Below, in pieces: positions 36,335 through 47,503 of a stretch of DNA of 64,000 nt; position 1 is the first letter of the stretch, and every line of letters begins with the position of its first letter. The stretch covers positions 157,743,780 through 157,807,779 of the forward strand of contig OY720633.1 in the NCBI GenBank assembly GCA_963169105.1, read 5' to 3'. The position numbers and the translations under genes were made by a program. This stretch comes from Ceriagrion tenellum. Taxonomy: Eukaryota > Arthropoda > Insecta > Odonata > Coenagrionidae. The notes under the pieces are model-generated. The model had not been told where the DNA came from, made no database searches, and was given only the letters and a program-made list of their open reading frames with translations.

Positions 36335-37678
36335 CTGAAAATATCACCCAAGGCGATATGAAACATCATGTAAGAATGTACACAAGTCATACTCTTTTTA
36401 AAATGTAAATTCTTCAATTTTCCATTCCTAATAACATCAATAAATGTTAAAACCACTGAATAATACAATTAAAAATACATTAAAAATCATAAATAAAGTT
36501 TTAAGGTAAAGAACCTTAAAACAATACTCAAAACGTAATATTAAGTTTAAAATAACACTTTGGGTGAAAATGGTGACTATTTGGTCGGAGCTGTCCATTC
36601 TTGATAATTTTTAACAGTAGGAACTTTTGGGTATAAATGAATGAATTCAACATTATCTGATTTTGATATGTTAAATGTATACTGACAATTTAAAACTAAA
36701 TTTTCCAATGGCTTTTCCTTGATGACTTTCTGTTTACTGTAGTTCCAATTACCCAGACAAGCACTTAATGGTGTCCCAATACTGCTGCTCAAGATTTATA
36801 TGCATAATCAACCTCAATTGGTTTATGAACCACTTACTGTTTGAGCACCATCAATTTGTTCCAAAAAACCTTAAAAATGACAAAATAGTGTCAGTAATTG
36901 GAATATACACACACACAATGAATTTCTCTTGAATGAATCTTTTTGACATGAATAAAAAAAATTAGTTTAAGTATATACATTGCACTTCTTCAGAGCATTT
37001 TTGTAGCACTTTATTTAACATAGGTTTATTTTAATTTTGTATTCCTCTCATACCTTATGATATTTTAAAGCATGAAATTTGAGCAACATCTTTTTAATCT
37101 ACTTCAGCTTTCCTTATGGCAGCCCTATGGTAAGTATTACCAGGCATAGTAAATATTACCATTTTACGTAAAAATGAGTATGCGGAGAGAAATGGACTAC
37201 AGCTCTGCAGGGATATAAATGCTAAATTGGGGGTGATATGAAACATATTTCTGGCTCTTCAAGAAAAGAAACCTTTCCCAAGTTATTCATGTTATTCATT
37301 AGATAAATTATCTCTCTGCTAAAATTAACTGCTTAAATAACCTCTATGCTGATGATACTTCCACAGTATCAATAGCGCAAATGCTGCATGAGCTGGAAGG
37401 TAATGCTCAGTCAAGTATCTCATTCATGATGAACTGGTGCACATAAAAAAAACTGCAGATAAATATCAGCGAAGCAGGAAATCTAATCATAGTAAATGGA
37501 GTTAATGCAAAAACTCTCATCCTACACAAAACCACATACAATATTTAATGTTGACAACAGAGGTACATAAATTAGCCAACCGCAGAATTACCAGTCTGAA
37601 GATAGAAGAGCTAATTAATTTATAATGTAAATAAACCCTAATTTTAACTTACAATAAAACTTATCCATCCACTCTTAC
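36335..37678. other. mbc intron, 1.3 kb
   Basis: Contains the plus-strand reverse-transcriptase relic at 37.19-37.57 kb. The remaining part from 36.34 to 37.19 kb is AT-rich, with nothing recognisable. Confidence 0.6.
37190..37570 (+). mobile_element. non-LTR reverse-transcriptase relic (YADD motif)
   Basis: A short stretch reads NNLYADDTSTVSIAQMLHEL followed by EGNAQSSISFMMNWCT and KKLQINISEAGN, with YADDT at 37345-37359. This is the catalytic palm and following helix (the N-W---KKLQIN block) of jockey/CR1/L2-type reverse transcriptases. Frameshifts bound it on both sides, and no ends were found. Confidence 0.65.
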
Positions 37679-38166
37679 CTTTTCATAGTTAGCAACACCA
37701 CCATTTACAGCTGCATCTACAATTCCATTGAGCTTCAAACTAAGAGGATTTAAAGGCAGTGATGAATCATTTCGATGGGCCACGATAAGATCCCTCAGAA
37801 CCTTTTCTGTGGTCTCCATTGTCTCAATGGCATTTTGAAGGGGACTTATTTCATAGGTATCAGCAGATGTGACAGGGAACCACCTCAAAATTCCTGGCAA
37901 GGGGTATGATGTCACTAGTACTGTTCGTGCCAACCACAGATTGGCAAACTCATTCTCTTCAGAGTTTGGAACAGAGTTGGCATCTCCCACTAAACCAGCT
38001 GTTGACCTTCGGGCTTTATTTGGATCTTTCCGTCGAATGGGACGAGAAAAACGAAACTTTTGCACATCATTCACACGGTGATACCTGATGATTTGGTCAC
38101 AAACTGGTTTTCCTGAAAAACGTTTCCGTTCATCCATGACAGGATCAACCTTATTAATTTGGACAT
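37679..38166 (-). CDS. mbc: mbc exon: DHR2 lobe B/C with nucleotide-sensor loop (residues 598-760)
   Basis: The longest coding exon, 488 bp. The acceptor is CTTCTTTCAG and the donor AAAAG|GTAAGA. Two bases complete Tyr, and the exon ends in phase 0. It reads YVQINKVDPV, then VQKFRFSRPIRRKD, a 20-25-residue lineage-specific insert (ARRSTAGLVGDANSVPNSEE) and NEFANLWLARTVLVTSYPLP. Next come GILRWFPV, EISPLQNAIETMETTEK and finally NGIVDAAVNGGVANYEK. The last string covers the loop that carries the nucleotide-sensor valine in DOCK2 and DOCK9 structures, so catalytic function looks preserved. The ATG at 38137 is internal. Confidence 0.95.
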
Positions 38167-38882
38167 CTGAAAGAAGTGTGTCAAGGAATAAGATACTGAT
38201 GGATTTGAAATAGAGTGACTTATAGGAAGTTAATCAATAGGTCAGTGACCAATACTCAACATAAACAGTAAAAAGAAGGTGTGTTAGAAATTCAGTAGAC
38301 CCTCACCAGTCTGGAATAACACGTATCAAATTTCCAGAGCCTCATTCATGAACAGAGACAATAGTTGCAAATGTTCATGTAAACAATGAATGATATCAAA
38401 ACTAAATGGGAGCAGGTAAAATTGAGCTGCAGTTTTCCAGTAGCTTATGCCTTAAACCTAGCAATTATAACTATCGCCATCAATTACATGAGACATGTTG
38501 CAACCGCTTGTGCAGGGTATGCCACCCATGAGTCACACCAGCAGTCAGCATGTTAAGGTGTAAACCTGCCCTACTTGCATGGATAGTTTGACATTCATGT
38601 GAAATAGTTAGAGGAAAAAAACTCTTACCATAACTCATGAGGGATATGAAAATACAGTATTTGACAATTACAAATACCTGGCCACAATTATGGCAGTGGG
38701 GTAGGAAATCAAATTCTACCACACACAGGATAAAGATAACTCACTTTCCTCATTTCTGCAGTGTGCAATATTTGTGCCATGAGAGAGAAATGAGATTCCC
38801 AGAAATAAAAATAGGTAGATTTCAGGCAAAATAAGCCATGAAAAAAAGAGAAAAAGAATCAAATGGCAATGTTAAAGGATAC
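38167..38882. other. mbc intron, 716 bp
   Basis: AT-rich spacer between DHR2 exons. No repeat or open frame of interest was recognised apart from normal splice signals. Confidence 0.7.
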
Positions 38883-39018
38883 ATTGATGAGGTGATTCAG
38901 TGATTTCATCCCCGGGAGGCGTAAGTTTATTCATTAACTCGGCATTAGGGAGCTGATTAAGAGTTCGACTGCAGAAATCACTCAACCTTTCATAGGGCTT
39001 CCCTCTGTAGATGAATAC
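38883..39018 (-). CDS. mbc: mbc exon: DHR2 lobe B (residues 553-598)
   Basis: The acceptor is TTTTTATTCAG and the donor CAAT|GTATCC. It starts in phase 0 and ends one base into a Tyr codon. The peptide VFIYRGKPYERLSDFCSRTL is followed by PNAELMNKLTPPGDEITESPHQ. Lobe B helps hold Rac in family structures. A short RTE retroposon insertion begins only 46 bp from this exon, at 39064. Confidence 0.94.
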
Positions 39019-39063
39019 CTGAATAAAAACAAAAACATTGGCAATTAAAAAATCAACTAAGTA

Positions 39064-39357
39064 CATACATACATTCACACATACCAATCACAGTGTTCCC
39101 TTCTGGCGTAAGCCAAGGCACAAAGTTTCACTCATAAATACATATTTGTACACCTAACTCTGCTTCAATAATTTCCTCCATACTGACCTATCCTTGTAAA
39201 CCTCTTTTGCCTCATTTATTGTCATACACTGCTTCATACACGCCCTCCTGTTTTTAAGACTCTTAATATTCCTCCTCCTAAGAATTTCCTCAACCACAAC
39301 TTGCTCGGCCTACCTCTACCTCTCACACCATTCATTTCACTCTTATATATCTGTTTC
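39064..39357 (-). mobile_element. 5'-truncated RTE retroposon copy with 14-bp target duplication
   Basis: The direct repeat AAATCAACTAAGTA occurs at 39050-39063 and 39358-39371. Between them lies sequence matching the 3' end of the RTE element at 53.4 kb (for example TTCCTCCTCCTAAGAATTTC on the plus strand). In the element's sense direction the 3' tail is GTATG-like repeats (plus strand CATACATACA). Only the last 294 bp inserted, as expected from incomplete target-primed reverse transcription. It sits 46 bp upstream of the 38883-39018 exon. Confidence 0.9.
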
Positions 39358-39371
39358 AAATCAACTAAGTA

Positions 39372-41464
39372 ATTTTAAATTATGTGCTTAATTCCAGAAT
39401 AAATTTCTATAAATATACAATAGTTGGCAAAGTTCTCCGCAAGTTCTGATTTTTCAGGTTTCACAAAATAAACACACTGGCAGAGCAGTCATCATTGGCC
39501 ACCAAGCTCTAAACTTGTTCCCACAGTAAGATACTGCTTTCACCAACAAAACTTGTAAACCACTAAATGCTCTAATATCATGGCAGGACAACTTAAAATC
39601 AGTTGAAAGTAACATTGTCAATAACTGCTTTTAGTTCACATTCAGTTAAGGCCATTTAATACAATTACAGTACCGAAAACTGAACTTGGCATACTTGAAA
39701 TTGTACCATGTAAAGGATGTGATTTTATCATAGTCATATTGCATCAGCATTGAATTCAATTATCAGGGCTGAAAAGAGAAATAAGGACGGTACTTATTTT
39801 CCAGCTGATTCTTGGATCCAACTACCTATCACAGGCAAGTAGACGAGTCAAGCTTCTTGAATGAATACCAGAAGCAGCATGGGAGAATACCATATGATCC
39901 TCAGAGAAATTGTATGAGAAGTAATTGAGAAAACGCACTCTTGAGTCAAGCAGAACTGGTTTATAGGAGCTTGTTATGAATTTTTCATAAATAATAAAAT
40001 ACATATGCCTAAATAATATGAGGTAGTTTATTTACAAATCATAGTTCAAAGAATGCCAGAACAGCTACCTGCACACAAAAATCAGCATCATATTTATCAC
40101 TAGAATGCCTATATGAGTCATATTGACTACTCAGTCAGGAAAAATAGCTATTTTTTTAGTTTCATTGTCTAAGCCATATCCTCTCAAGACTTTTCTTTCT
40201 TCCATCATAGACACAGTGTAAAAAGTTGAGAATACTAAGTTGCAATATGCTCAAATTAATCACAGAATCACCAAGAGCAGAAGAGAGGCATCACATTGAT
40301 TCCATTGAACAGATAGCTTGAAGGAAGGCGACTGCTATTCCTGAGAGATATTAATTGCTACATGTATCGTAGAAGAGTTTCTTTAATGTATGCTCATCAT
40401 TTTGAAGACACCTCAACTGCCTCATTCTCACTCCACCCCATCACCATTCCTCCTCCTCCATCCACCAAATTGATTCTGTTCTGGCTCGCTGTCATAAGGT
40501 GGAACACTGTATGAGGTCCAACAAAGGTGGAAGGGATGGATACCTGATAGTTAAGAGGTGAACAGTTAACCTGTCAAGCACAGACTTGTGCTCCTCTTAC
40601 TCTCCAGGAGTTCATATAGGAGTAAATCCCTTTTATAATATGACAATGCCACAAAGGAAATGGCTGGCAATCAAGGAAATGGTCAATTTAGCATGCCCTA
40701 TACAATTTATTAATACTGCTTGTCCTAAATGCCTGGTAAAAGTATATAATAGCATAGGAAACAAATTAGTGACCATAAAATGCTTCAAGTCAGAGTAGAC
40801 TGCTTTTTCATTAAAAAAAAAACTTTTTTTAAAAGTGGAGTCAAAATTATGGCCTATGATCATTCTTGGGGGAGAAGTCCCGGAATTCTACTGTTAATCA
40901 CAAGCTCCTAGGCATCAAATCTGATACAAGTCCAGAGTTCGGTTCCAAGTCTTCGGTGCTGATTTCAGAACTGAGTTCAGTGCTGACTTAAGTACTGTGC
41001 AAATGGGCCTCTAGAAATTGACTTATCAAATTCACTATTTTTCCATTTACCCATATGCTAATTCCCAGATCAACAGATTCCTGTTTCCATACACCCAATT
41101 CTAATACTAGTTTTTTGTGAGAACGCTTGAAATCAAGGAATGATATATCAAGTTGCTTTTTCGCTTCACCTGCTTTTCGAATATTATGAATGAAGAGTCA
41201 AATCTGGGTTTAGCAAGATATATACTTCGGAAATCCTTGCTGAATGCTGTGGAAGAAGTTGCAAAAATCCCGGAAGGCCAAAATATTACTGACAATTGTG
41301 TGCCAATTAAATACCCCGCTTTCAACACCCACAATGAAATTCATGGAACTCTCCTGCATATTAAATGGCAAGTTAAAAAATAATGAGACTGAAAACCTGG
41401 CATACCTTGCCATTCTGTAATGACAATTTAATAATTAAAATAATGAAGCTTAATTTGTAATTAC
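39372..41464. other. mbc intron remainder
   Basis: The part of the 39019-41464 intron beyond the RTE copy. It is AT-rich. A short stretch near 40.92-41.0 kb is built of imperfect AGTTC/CTGA words, like the one at 18.1 kb. Nothing else was supportable. Confidence 0.5.
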
Positions 41465-41665
41465 TTTGTTTTGAAGGAAGGCAGGAAATCCTCGACCATA
41501 ATATGCTACACGGAAATACTCTGGTTCAGGGCGCATTTGCTTCATGATATTGTCATAGAACTGGGACATCTTCTTTAATAGCATACTGAGTTGATTGTAG
41601 TCATATGTTTCCACTTCATATTCCTTTACAAGTTCCTTACACACATCCAGAGCATACTCCCACAT
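41465..41665 (-). CDS. mbc: mbc exon: DHR2 lobe A/B (residues 486-552)
   Basis: The acceptor is GCTCTTCCAG and the donor AAA|GTAATT, with phase 0 at both ends and 67 codons. Its first codon, ATG (MWEYALDVCKEL), is internal and not a start. It carries YNQLSMLLKKMSQFYDNIMK and RPEPEYFRVAYYGRGFP, the latter being the best single string separating DOCK-A/mbc from the DOCK-B group. The intron before it is 118 bp. Confidence 0.95.
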
Positions 41666-41783
41666 CTGGAAGAGCATCATTAACAGACATTAGAAAGAAG
41701 TAAAAACTATGCCCCTAAAACTAAATAAATCTACGACAAGAGAATTACTCTTCTTCAACACAAATTAGTCTGAAGGTGAATAC

Positions 41784-42035
41784 CTTTCCTTTGTCAAAGT
41801 AGTCAATGATGTCATAATACAAGCTTTCCTTAAGCTCTCGGTGAGTTTGACAGTGGGGATAGCGATTGGATTTCAGCAGTGGAGGAAGTGAGTTATCTGA
41901 CCAGTTGAGAAGTTTACTGTGCAATCGCAATGTGAATGCAGCTTCAGTGTAATTGTCACATTCAAGATGTAAATCACATAATTTATTTACATATCGGATA
42001 TACATCTCCTTGCGATTTATTTCACTGTAGAAATC
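41784..42035 (-). CDS. mbc: mbc exon: DHR2 lobe A (residues 402-485)
   Basis: The acceptor is AATCCTCTAG and the donor AAG|GTATTC, with phase 0 at both ends and 84 codons. Key strings are KEMYIRYVNKLCDLHLECDN, YTEAAFTLRLHSKLLNW and YFDKGK, all standard DOCK1-family lobe A signatures. The lobe mediates dimer contacts in solved family structures. Confidence 0.95.
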
Positions 42036-42231
42036 CTAGAGGATTAAAAATATAGAATCTAGAGAGATATGAAAGTCCTATCTTACTCATTAGTCATTAG
42101 ATTGTCAGTTAAAAAAATGCCCATAAAATATTATAATTAGTATCACTTAAATAGAGTAGCTTGCATTTAAACAACCCCTCATTTGAAAATCATGAAAATT
42201 AACAAGTATGCTCAAATTTCACAGCACTTAC

Positions 42232-42345
42232 CAATAGATTAACAGTACAGCTCATTCGATTTTCTTTGTTTTCATCATTAATGATAAATCTGTATTCCAA
42301 CAGCCGCTCCATTAGTCTTGTCACAGTTTTTACAAATTTTATTCC
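42232..42345 (-). CDS. mbc: mbc exon: DHR2 lobe A (residues 364-401)
   Basis: The acceptor is TTATTTTCAG and the donor TTG|GTAAGT, with phase 0 at both ends and 38 codons. The peptide includes VTRLMERLLEYR and NDENKENRMSCTVNLL, the hallmark lobe A entry of DOCK-A proteins. The intron on its 5' side is only 90 bp. Confidence 0.94.
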
Positions 42346-42435
42346 CTGAAAATAAGGGTACAATTGGCTTCAGACTTAATCCTTCATCCACTGAACCTGA
42401 ATTTAACATGTATAAAAACTGAAAATTATATTCAC

Positions 42436-42564
42436 CAGCTCCTTCATAGTAGCATGACTATCACAATGAGAGTACATAATACTGTAGAAAAGGTCTTTGT
42501 AATGCTCATCTCCTCTACCTCCTTCCACTAAAATGTCCAACTTTGCTATCATTTCATTTTCAAA
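42436..42564 (-). CDS. mbc: mbc exon: start of DHR2 (residues 321-363)
   Basis: The acceptor is TTTTTCCAG and the donor CTG|GTGAAT, with phase 0 at both ends and 43 codons. The peptide FENEMIAKLDILVEGGRGDE continues as HYKDLFYSIMYSHC and matches the DOCK1 segment with VEGGRGDEQYK. It leads into lobe A of the exchange domain. Confidence 0.92.
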
Positions 42565-43000
42565 CTGGAAAAAACAAATTGTGTTAATATTTCAATGCTA
42601 CAACTTTCATATTTTTCCACCAATGCTGGCACAATTTCTTCTGCAATAAATAAACTGCAAGAATTCATTTAATTAAGACCTTTAGCAAAGAATGTTGATT
42701 AATAAATCAGCAGAATTTAAGGTCAACCTTTCAAGCTAAGAATTTACAATCACAATATAACTAATTAAGGGTAAGTAACAAGGGAATGTTACAGTACATT
42801 CATAAACAACACAAACATCCATAACAGCTTACAATATGAAGAGTCTGAATACTCACAGGCTATAATTTTAAGTCTGCTATTCAAGATTGCTAACAATTAA
42901 GACTCAGAATACCTGGGCATACATTGAAATGAAATCAGAACATACTCTAAAAGCACAACTTCAATGAACTCATGTTTTTTGTTAAGAAATTAATTTTTAC
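42565..43000. other. mbc intron, 436 bp
   Basis: Short AT-rich intron with no recognisable feature other than splice signals. Confidence 0.75.
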
Positions 43001-43203
43001 CTCTGAAAAGTTAGCTTTGATATTGGTTGAATCCCTTTTTGTATCAGAAAAGCTTTCACCAACATTCCTCGAGGAATAAAATTCACACTGCATCATGTCA
43101 AAAAATATCGGAATAGTAGCTTTCCTCAGCTCAGTTTCAGGAATGAGAGTCATTTCCAAGAATGGCCCCACAAGAGAAGGAACAAAATGAATCTTGTATT
43201 GAC
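43001..43203 (-). CDS. mbc: mbc exon: region leading into DHR2 (residues 253-320)
   Basis: The acceptor is TGTACTCAG and the donor GAG|GTAAAA. Two bases complete a Gly codon, and the exon ends in phase 0. The peptide contains EMTLIPETELRKATIPIF and DMMQCEF, almost word for word the conserved DOCK1-family block just before DHR2. The last residues (SFSDTKRDSTNIKANFSE) are less conserved. Confidence 0.93.
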
Positions 43204-43335
43204 CTGAGTACATGAAAATTTGAATGAAAAAAGGCATTTTATAAATCAAGTTAATGTAAAAAGAATACCTGTTATGAAATTAAACATGACATTCAAAATA
43301 AGGATGAACTTGCAACTCCCAATCCTTCCACTTAC

Positions 43336-43568
43336 CTAAATTAAACCACATGCTCCTAATTTCAAATCCAGTTTCCCTTCTCATGTCTTTATAACGCATG
43401 ATTATACGTGATCGCTTGTTTTGCGAAAAGTTGTCTAATTGAAGGGCAGGTTGAGTTAAAAATGCTATGGCACAATGGAAAAAATTACTCCAAGCTTGTT
43501 GCTCAAATGACTGTGAAAAACGGTCTCGTATTGTATGAGAGAAATATCTCAGGGACTTCAAAATCACA
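43336..43568 (-). CDS. mbc: mbc exon: armadillo-like middle region (residues 175-253)
   Basis: The acceptor is TTATTTCAG and the donor TTTAG|GTAAGT. The first base completes the Ser codon begun in the previous exon, and the last base begins a Gly codon. The peptide includes FHCAIAFLTQPALQLDNFS and MRRETGFEIRSMWFNLG, which correspond closely to the DOCK1 block with LTQESLQLENFS and MRRQIGFEIRDMWYNLG. This is one of the strongest family matches in the gene. Confidence 0.92.
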
Positions 43569-43833
43569 CTGAAATAAAAATATTAACATTAATTGAAAAT
43601 TTAAACTATGACACTAATGTGCCTAAAAATACAACATGGACACCAGCATAAAATTACTTGTTCAGATTTGATCAATCAAAATTTAAAACACAACTCACAA
43701 TAATACTTTTTTTATGTCCTTAAAAATCTTAAAAGCATAGATTATTCTTTAAGTTAAAGAGATCAATTCTAAAATAATTACAGTTTCACTAAAAAATGGT
43801 CATTTAAGAGGAGAACCTAACATGAAACATTAC

Positions 43834-44027
43834 CTGTTTTGCAACATTATCATTTCACACCAATCTTTCGCAAAAACAGGCCTGGATACCAGGTCTTTGA
43901 ACACCAATAATATTTCCATTAAGAAATCAAGAAGATCCGTATTTGTACTAAAATGGTTTATATACAATTGAAAATGAATTGGTGTCATTTGCCTGAATAT
44001 TGCAATCATCACAGCCACTAAATTGCC
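43834..44027 (-). CDS. mbc: mbc exon: armadillo-like middle region (residues 111-175)
   Basis: The acceptor is TTTTTTCAG and the donor AACAG|GTAATG. It starts in phase 0 and ends two bases into a Ser codon completed by the next exon. The peptide GNLVAVMIAIFRQM...FAKDWCEMIMLQN aligns by eye with the DOCK1 segment around FVACMTAILRQM and NMVQNK. The open frame reads past the acceptor to 44129, but that extension is intron. Confidence 0.87.
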
Positions 44028-46141
44028 CTGAAAAAATAAGCCAACTATTAGAGTCAATTTAAATATTGCCTCATCATTTGAAGGATGGGTTCTCAAATGC
44101 ATGTCAAGTTCTTCATTTGAGATGCTCATACATGCATATTTTCATAGGTCTTACTACGCTGGCTCTTAGGAGTCTTTAAAATCACAAATTATTTCTCTAG
44201 CTAGGAAGAGGAAGGGAAAATACTTAGGAAAAAATGTACATCACAACCAAGAAATTCTAAAGAAACTATGTCAATGAAGGGCTTCCTTTTCCTAAGATGA
44301 TTACTTAAATGGCACTATTTGATGTCTCCAAATATTTCCCATAAATTTAACATCATATGACAAAAATTACCAATTTTCATTCTTGTAACATAAGAAAATG
44401 GTAGGTTCAATATCACTACACACTGCCAAAATGGCAACCAGAAAGGTATGTTACAAAGGCCATGTAATTTGATGGCACAACAACCCAAAAGTTCATCTTG
44501 ATTATCTTGGAGTATAGATTATCTAGGTCCAGATCAGCAAAGGTCTACTGTATTAGCCTCAAAAAAGCCACGGGGGTTGATGTGAGCCAAGTGATACAAT
44601 GGGATTCTAAGGAAACATGTAAGAGAGGGAAGGAAATCATAGATGTGTGAGAGGTTACTCTGCCAGATTTGGGACGGCAAGTAGTTCAGTATATGTGGTC
44701 ATCAGTGGTCATAGTAAATCAGTAATAGGAATGGAGGCTTTAAGAATGCGCGCTCAAGGCTCAAGTATGCGCGCGCATTCAATGAATTTGACCATATACG
44801 AAATAGTGGTCTTACATATTCTATTGAAGTTTTTTCCCAATCTATGGATTTTAATGGTCCAAATTTTTTATGAAAGGTGATTTTTAAAGAAAACGATCGA
44901 GAGGTAGTAGATTATTTTTTGACAAAAAATAAAAATTTGGCAAAATTTCGAAAACTCATGAAAAATGCGTAAAAATGAGTAAAAAATCGACCTTAAATAC
45001 TCTGAAAGAAAAATTCTACATCATATATTCTCTAAATGTCATCTAAAATGTGTTAAATGAACTATATTAATCCTTGTGAGAGTAAAAATTAAGAAAAATT
45101 ATTACAAGATATATGGAGGAAAAACCCTTTTAAAAGTCGATAATTCCTGAAAATGTGCGTAAAAACTCATTTTCTTGTCAGGTTAGAGTGAAAAGCCTCA
45201 ACCCTGTGCAACAATCTTGCATTTACTTCCTAGTCACAGCAAAAGATTAGGTTTGGCACCCCTTGGGAAACGATTTGCGAGAAAAGCCTTTTTTTGAACC
45301 ACCCTAGTGATTATGCTGCCCTAATAGCAAAATTCTTTAATTGTTTGACAAATTAATAAATGGAATAAAAGAAATACAACCAATAAGTACCTTAAAATAT
45401 GGAACACAAAATTTCCTGAAGGACAATTAATATTACCTAACGAATGACAATACATGCCATGAACTTTTGTTATACCTGTGCTACTATTACATGACTATGA
45501 ATTTTAACCTATGTTTCTTTGTTTCTAACGCCATAACGATTGCACCCTTGGTTGAATATTTAATTCTTCATCATTAATATGTCATCGCTGTCTTCTTTGT
45601 TGACATGCCTAATACGCATGCGTATATCCAACATGTTGAAATAATCATCTGAGCAAATAAAGCATTATTTGTATCATTATCTTTAATTTCTCAAGTTATT
45701 CAGACTTAGTAACCTGGTGTGTTCTTGATTTCTACCACAAAACATAATTTTGGATGCATTCACACTTATCTGTGATTCCTTCGTTCATAGTTTTGCCCAC
45801 ACAATTCAACATTTTCATTATGTCTTCTATATTTTTATCTCAAATTGCCATTATCGGCTGAGCGAGGCATACTGATATTTATCCCTGCATATGGATACCT
45901 GATAGTTAACTTATCCTCATTTTCTTTCACTGGCTTGATTATAATAAATGTACATGGAGAATATTTAGAACTAAATAAACAGAAATTCATGTGTTATTTA
46001 ATCTAAAAATAATTGTGTGCAGTCCCCAAGTTTATTTGAACGAATATTTAAATAGCTATATAAATTATTAAATAGCTAATGAATATTCAAGAGCAAAATG
46101 ACTCCCCTAACAGATGGAAACAATATTCCTGGTCAACTTAC
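44028..46141. other. mbc intron, 2.1 kb
   Basis: Contains the MITE-like block at 44.74-45.31 kb. The flanks (44.03-44.74 and 45.31-46.14 kb) show nothing recognisable. Confidence 0.6.
44744..45309. mobile_element. possible MITE with GC-rich hairpin
   Basis: Begins with a 10-bp stem, GAATGCGCGC (44744-44753) and GCGCGCATTC (44771-44780), enclosing a 17-base loop, which stands out in AT-rich DNA. The block ends GAACCACCCTAGTG (45296-45309), whose reverse is CACTAGGGTGGTTC, similar to many insect transposon ends and starting like CACTA elements. The interior repeats GCGTAAAAA(T/C)-type words. The left boundary and any target duplication are uncertain. Confidence 0.35.
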
Positions 46142-46297
46142 CACCAATGGCCCTTCTCGATCCATAGCAATTGTAGTCTGAATGACTGTCCTCAAAACTA
46201 TTAGCATAATTTGTGAGATGTCATCCACAGTTGATCCGATATCAGTGCGAAAGAGGAGCTCCATTATGTCGCTCAAAATTTTCACACATAGTTCAAC
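46142..46297 (-). CDS. mbc: mbc exon: armadillo-like middle region (residues 59-110)
   Basis: The acceptor is TTGAACAG and the donor GTG|GTAAGT, with phase 0 at both ends and 52 codons. The peptide VELCVKILSDIMELL...AMDREGPLV matches the DOCK1 block that in the vertebrate protein reads like LLSSILEVLYRKDVG. This region forms the helical scaffold used for dimerisation and regulation in the family. Confidence 0.85.
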
Positions 46298-47389
46298 CTG
46301 TTCAAACAATAACCAATGCATTTGTTATGAATCTCTTACATTAAATGACACACTAGTTTTCAATTTGATAAAAAGTGTATCAACTTTATCCATCACCCAC
46401 TTACATTTAAGGGAGAGCTAATCTTAAAATATCCCACTTACCATATCACTATTTAATTAGATAAATATTAAAATTGTGAAAACAATAGACCAACCCTATG
46501 TACACAATGGGACGCTGAAATAAAAAATATGGTCTGGCTTCTCCATTAATATTCAAGCTCTACCACAGTGATCAGCTCACATTTGAGCTTTTATTGTGGC
46601 CTCAAGAAGTTGCAGCTGCAGGTATAGCAACATAAGTCTGAGGTGATTTCAAGCCATGAGGTTCATTAAAAATATGTAAATAACTACACCAAATCCATAT
46701 CCCAGGTGAGCATATTAATATGATCTTCAAGTTAGCCAGCAAGTTTAATACCAACACGCCTGCACAGACGCCTCAAATTAAAAATCTGCAGAATTAAAAT
46801 CTTGGTCATCTGTTCCCGTTGAATGTTTCATGATGTACATACCAGAGGTGAACTGTACACATGAATTCCTCCTAATATGAAATCAAGCATAGACAAATAA
46901 AATATGAGCATTAAGACTTAGTAACTACAGTGTTAAAAATGCAACAATTTGTAACTCTCTCCAGGCTTATAAGTGGAGCAAAACATCTTCGATGGAGGCA
47001 TGTAAATTACAGCACACCTCTTTGGCAAAAGCAAACAGAAGGCAAAAAATATAACTCAAAATCATTCTCAAAAAATCAAACTGGTCTGTTAGTATGAATC
47101 GTAAAAGAGAACAGTTAAAATGATAACTTATAACAATGAAAATATTAATCAAATTACAAGAAAGGCAATAGGAATTTACAAGTCTACATAGAAAAAAATG
47201 AGTAATTACTCATTAGCACCAGGTCACCAAAAGAGACCAAATCAATTCCACCAAAGAATTTATTCTTAAGTTTTTGAGCCTTAACAGTAGTTTCTACATC
47301 AGGCAGTATTCAACACACCACACACTATGTTGTGTGCTCAGCTGGATCGTTTCTTCCCATCTAAAAACTACTTATGAAATGGCACCTAC

Positions 47390-47503
47390 CTCCTCTGAAT
47401 AACCTCTGTGGCTATGCAGCCTCTGTTTGCAGGTCCCTAGAACTTTGGCAACCTTGGCAACAGATTTAGACTTGTTGCGCAGTTCTACACCACTGCGACC
47501 CTG
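47390..47503 (-). CDS. candidate mbc cassette exon, phase 0/0
   Basis: A 38-codon open block lies between a good acceptor (TTTGCCACTTTCAG) and a good donor (GAG|GTAGGT). It is clearly richer in G+C than the intron around it. It begins QGRSGVELRNKSKS and ends HSHRGYSEE, a basic peptide. Both ends are in phase 0, so it would fit without a frame change between SKDE (63789) and VELCVK (46297). The acceptor is a CAGCAG tandem, which could vary the exon by one Gln. I do not recognise the peptide as a conserved DOCK segment, and the flanking exons join well without it. It is either an alternative exon or an exon of an unseen nested gene. Confidence 0.5.

Noticed and set aside
41465..42005. ATG codons at the start of mbc exons as alternative gene starts
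   Set aside because: The frame is open through the splice acceptors and matches internal DOCK sequence, so they are internal methionines.
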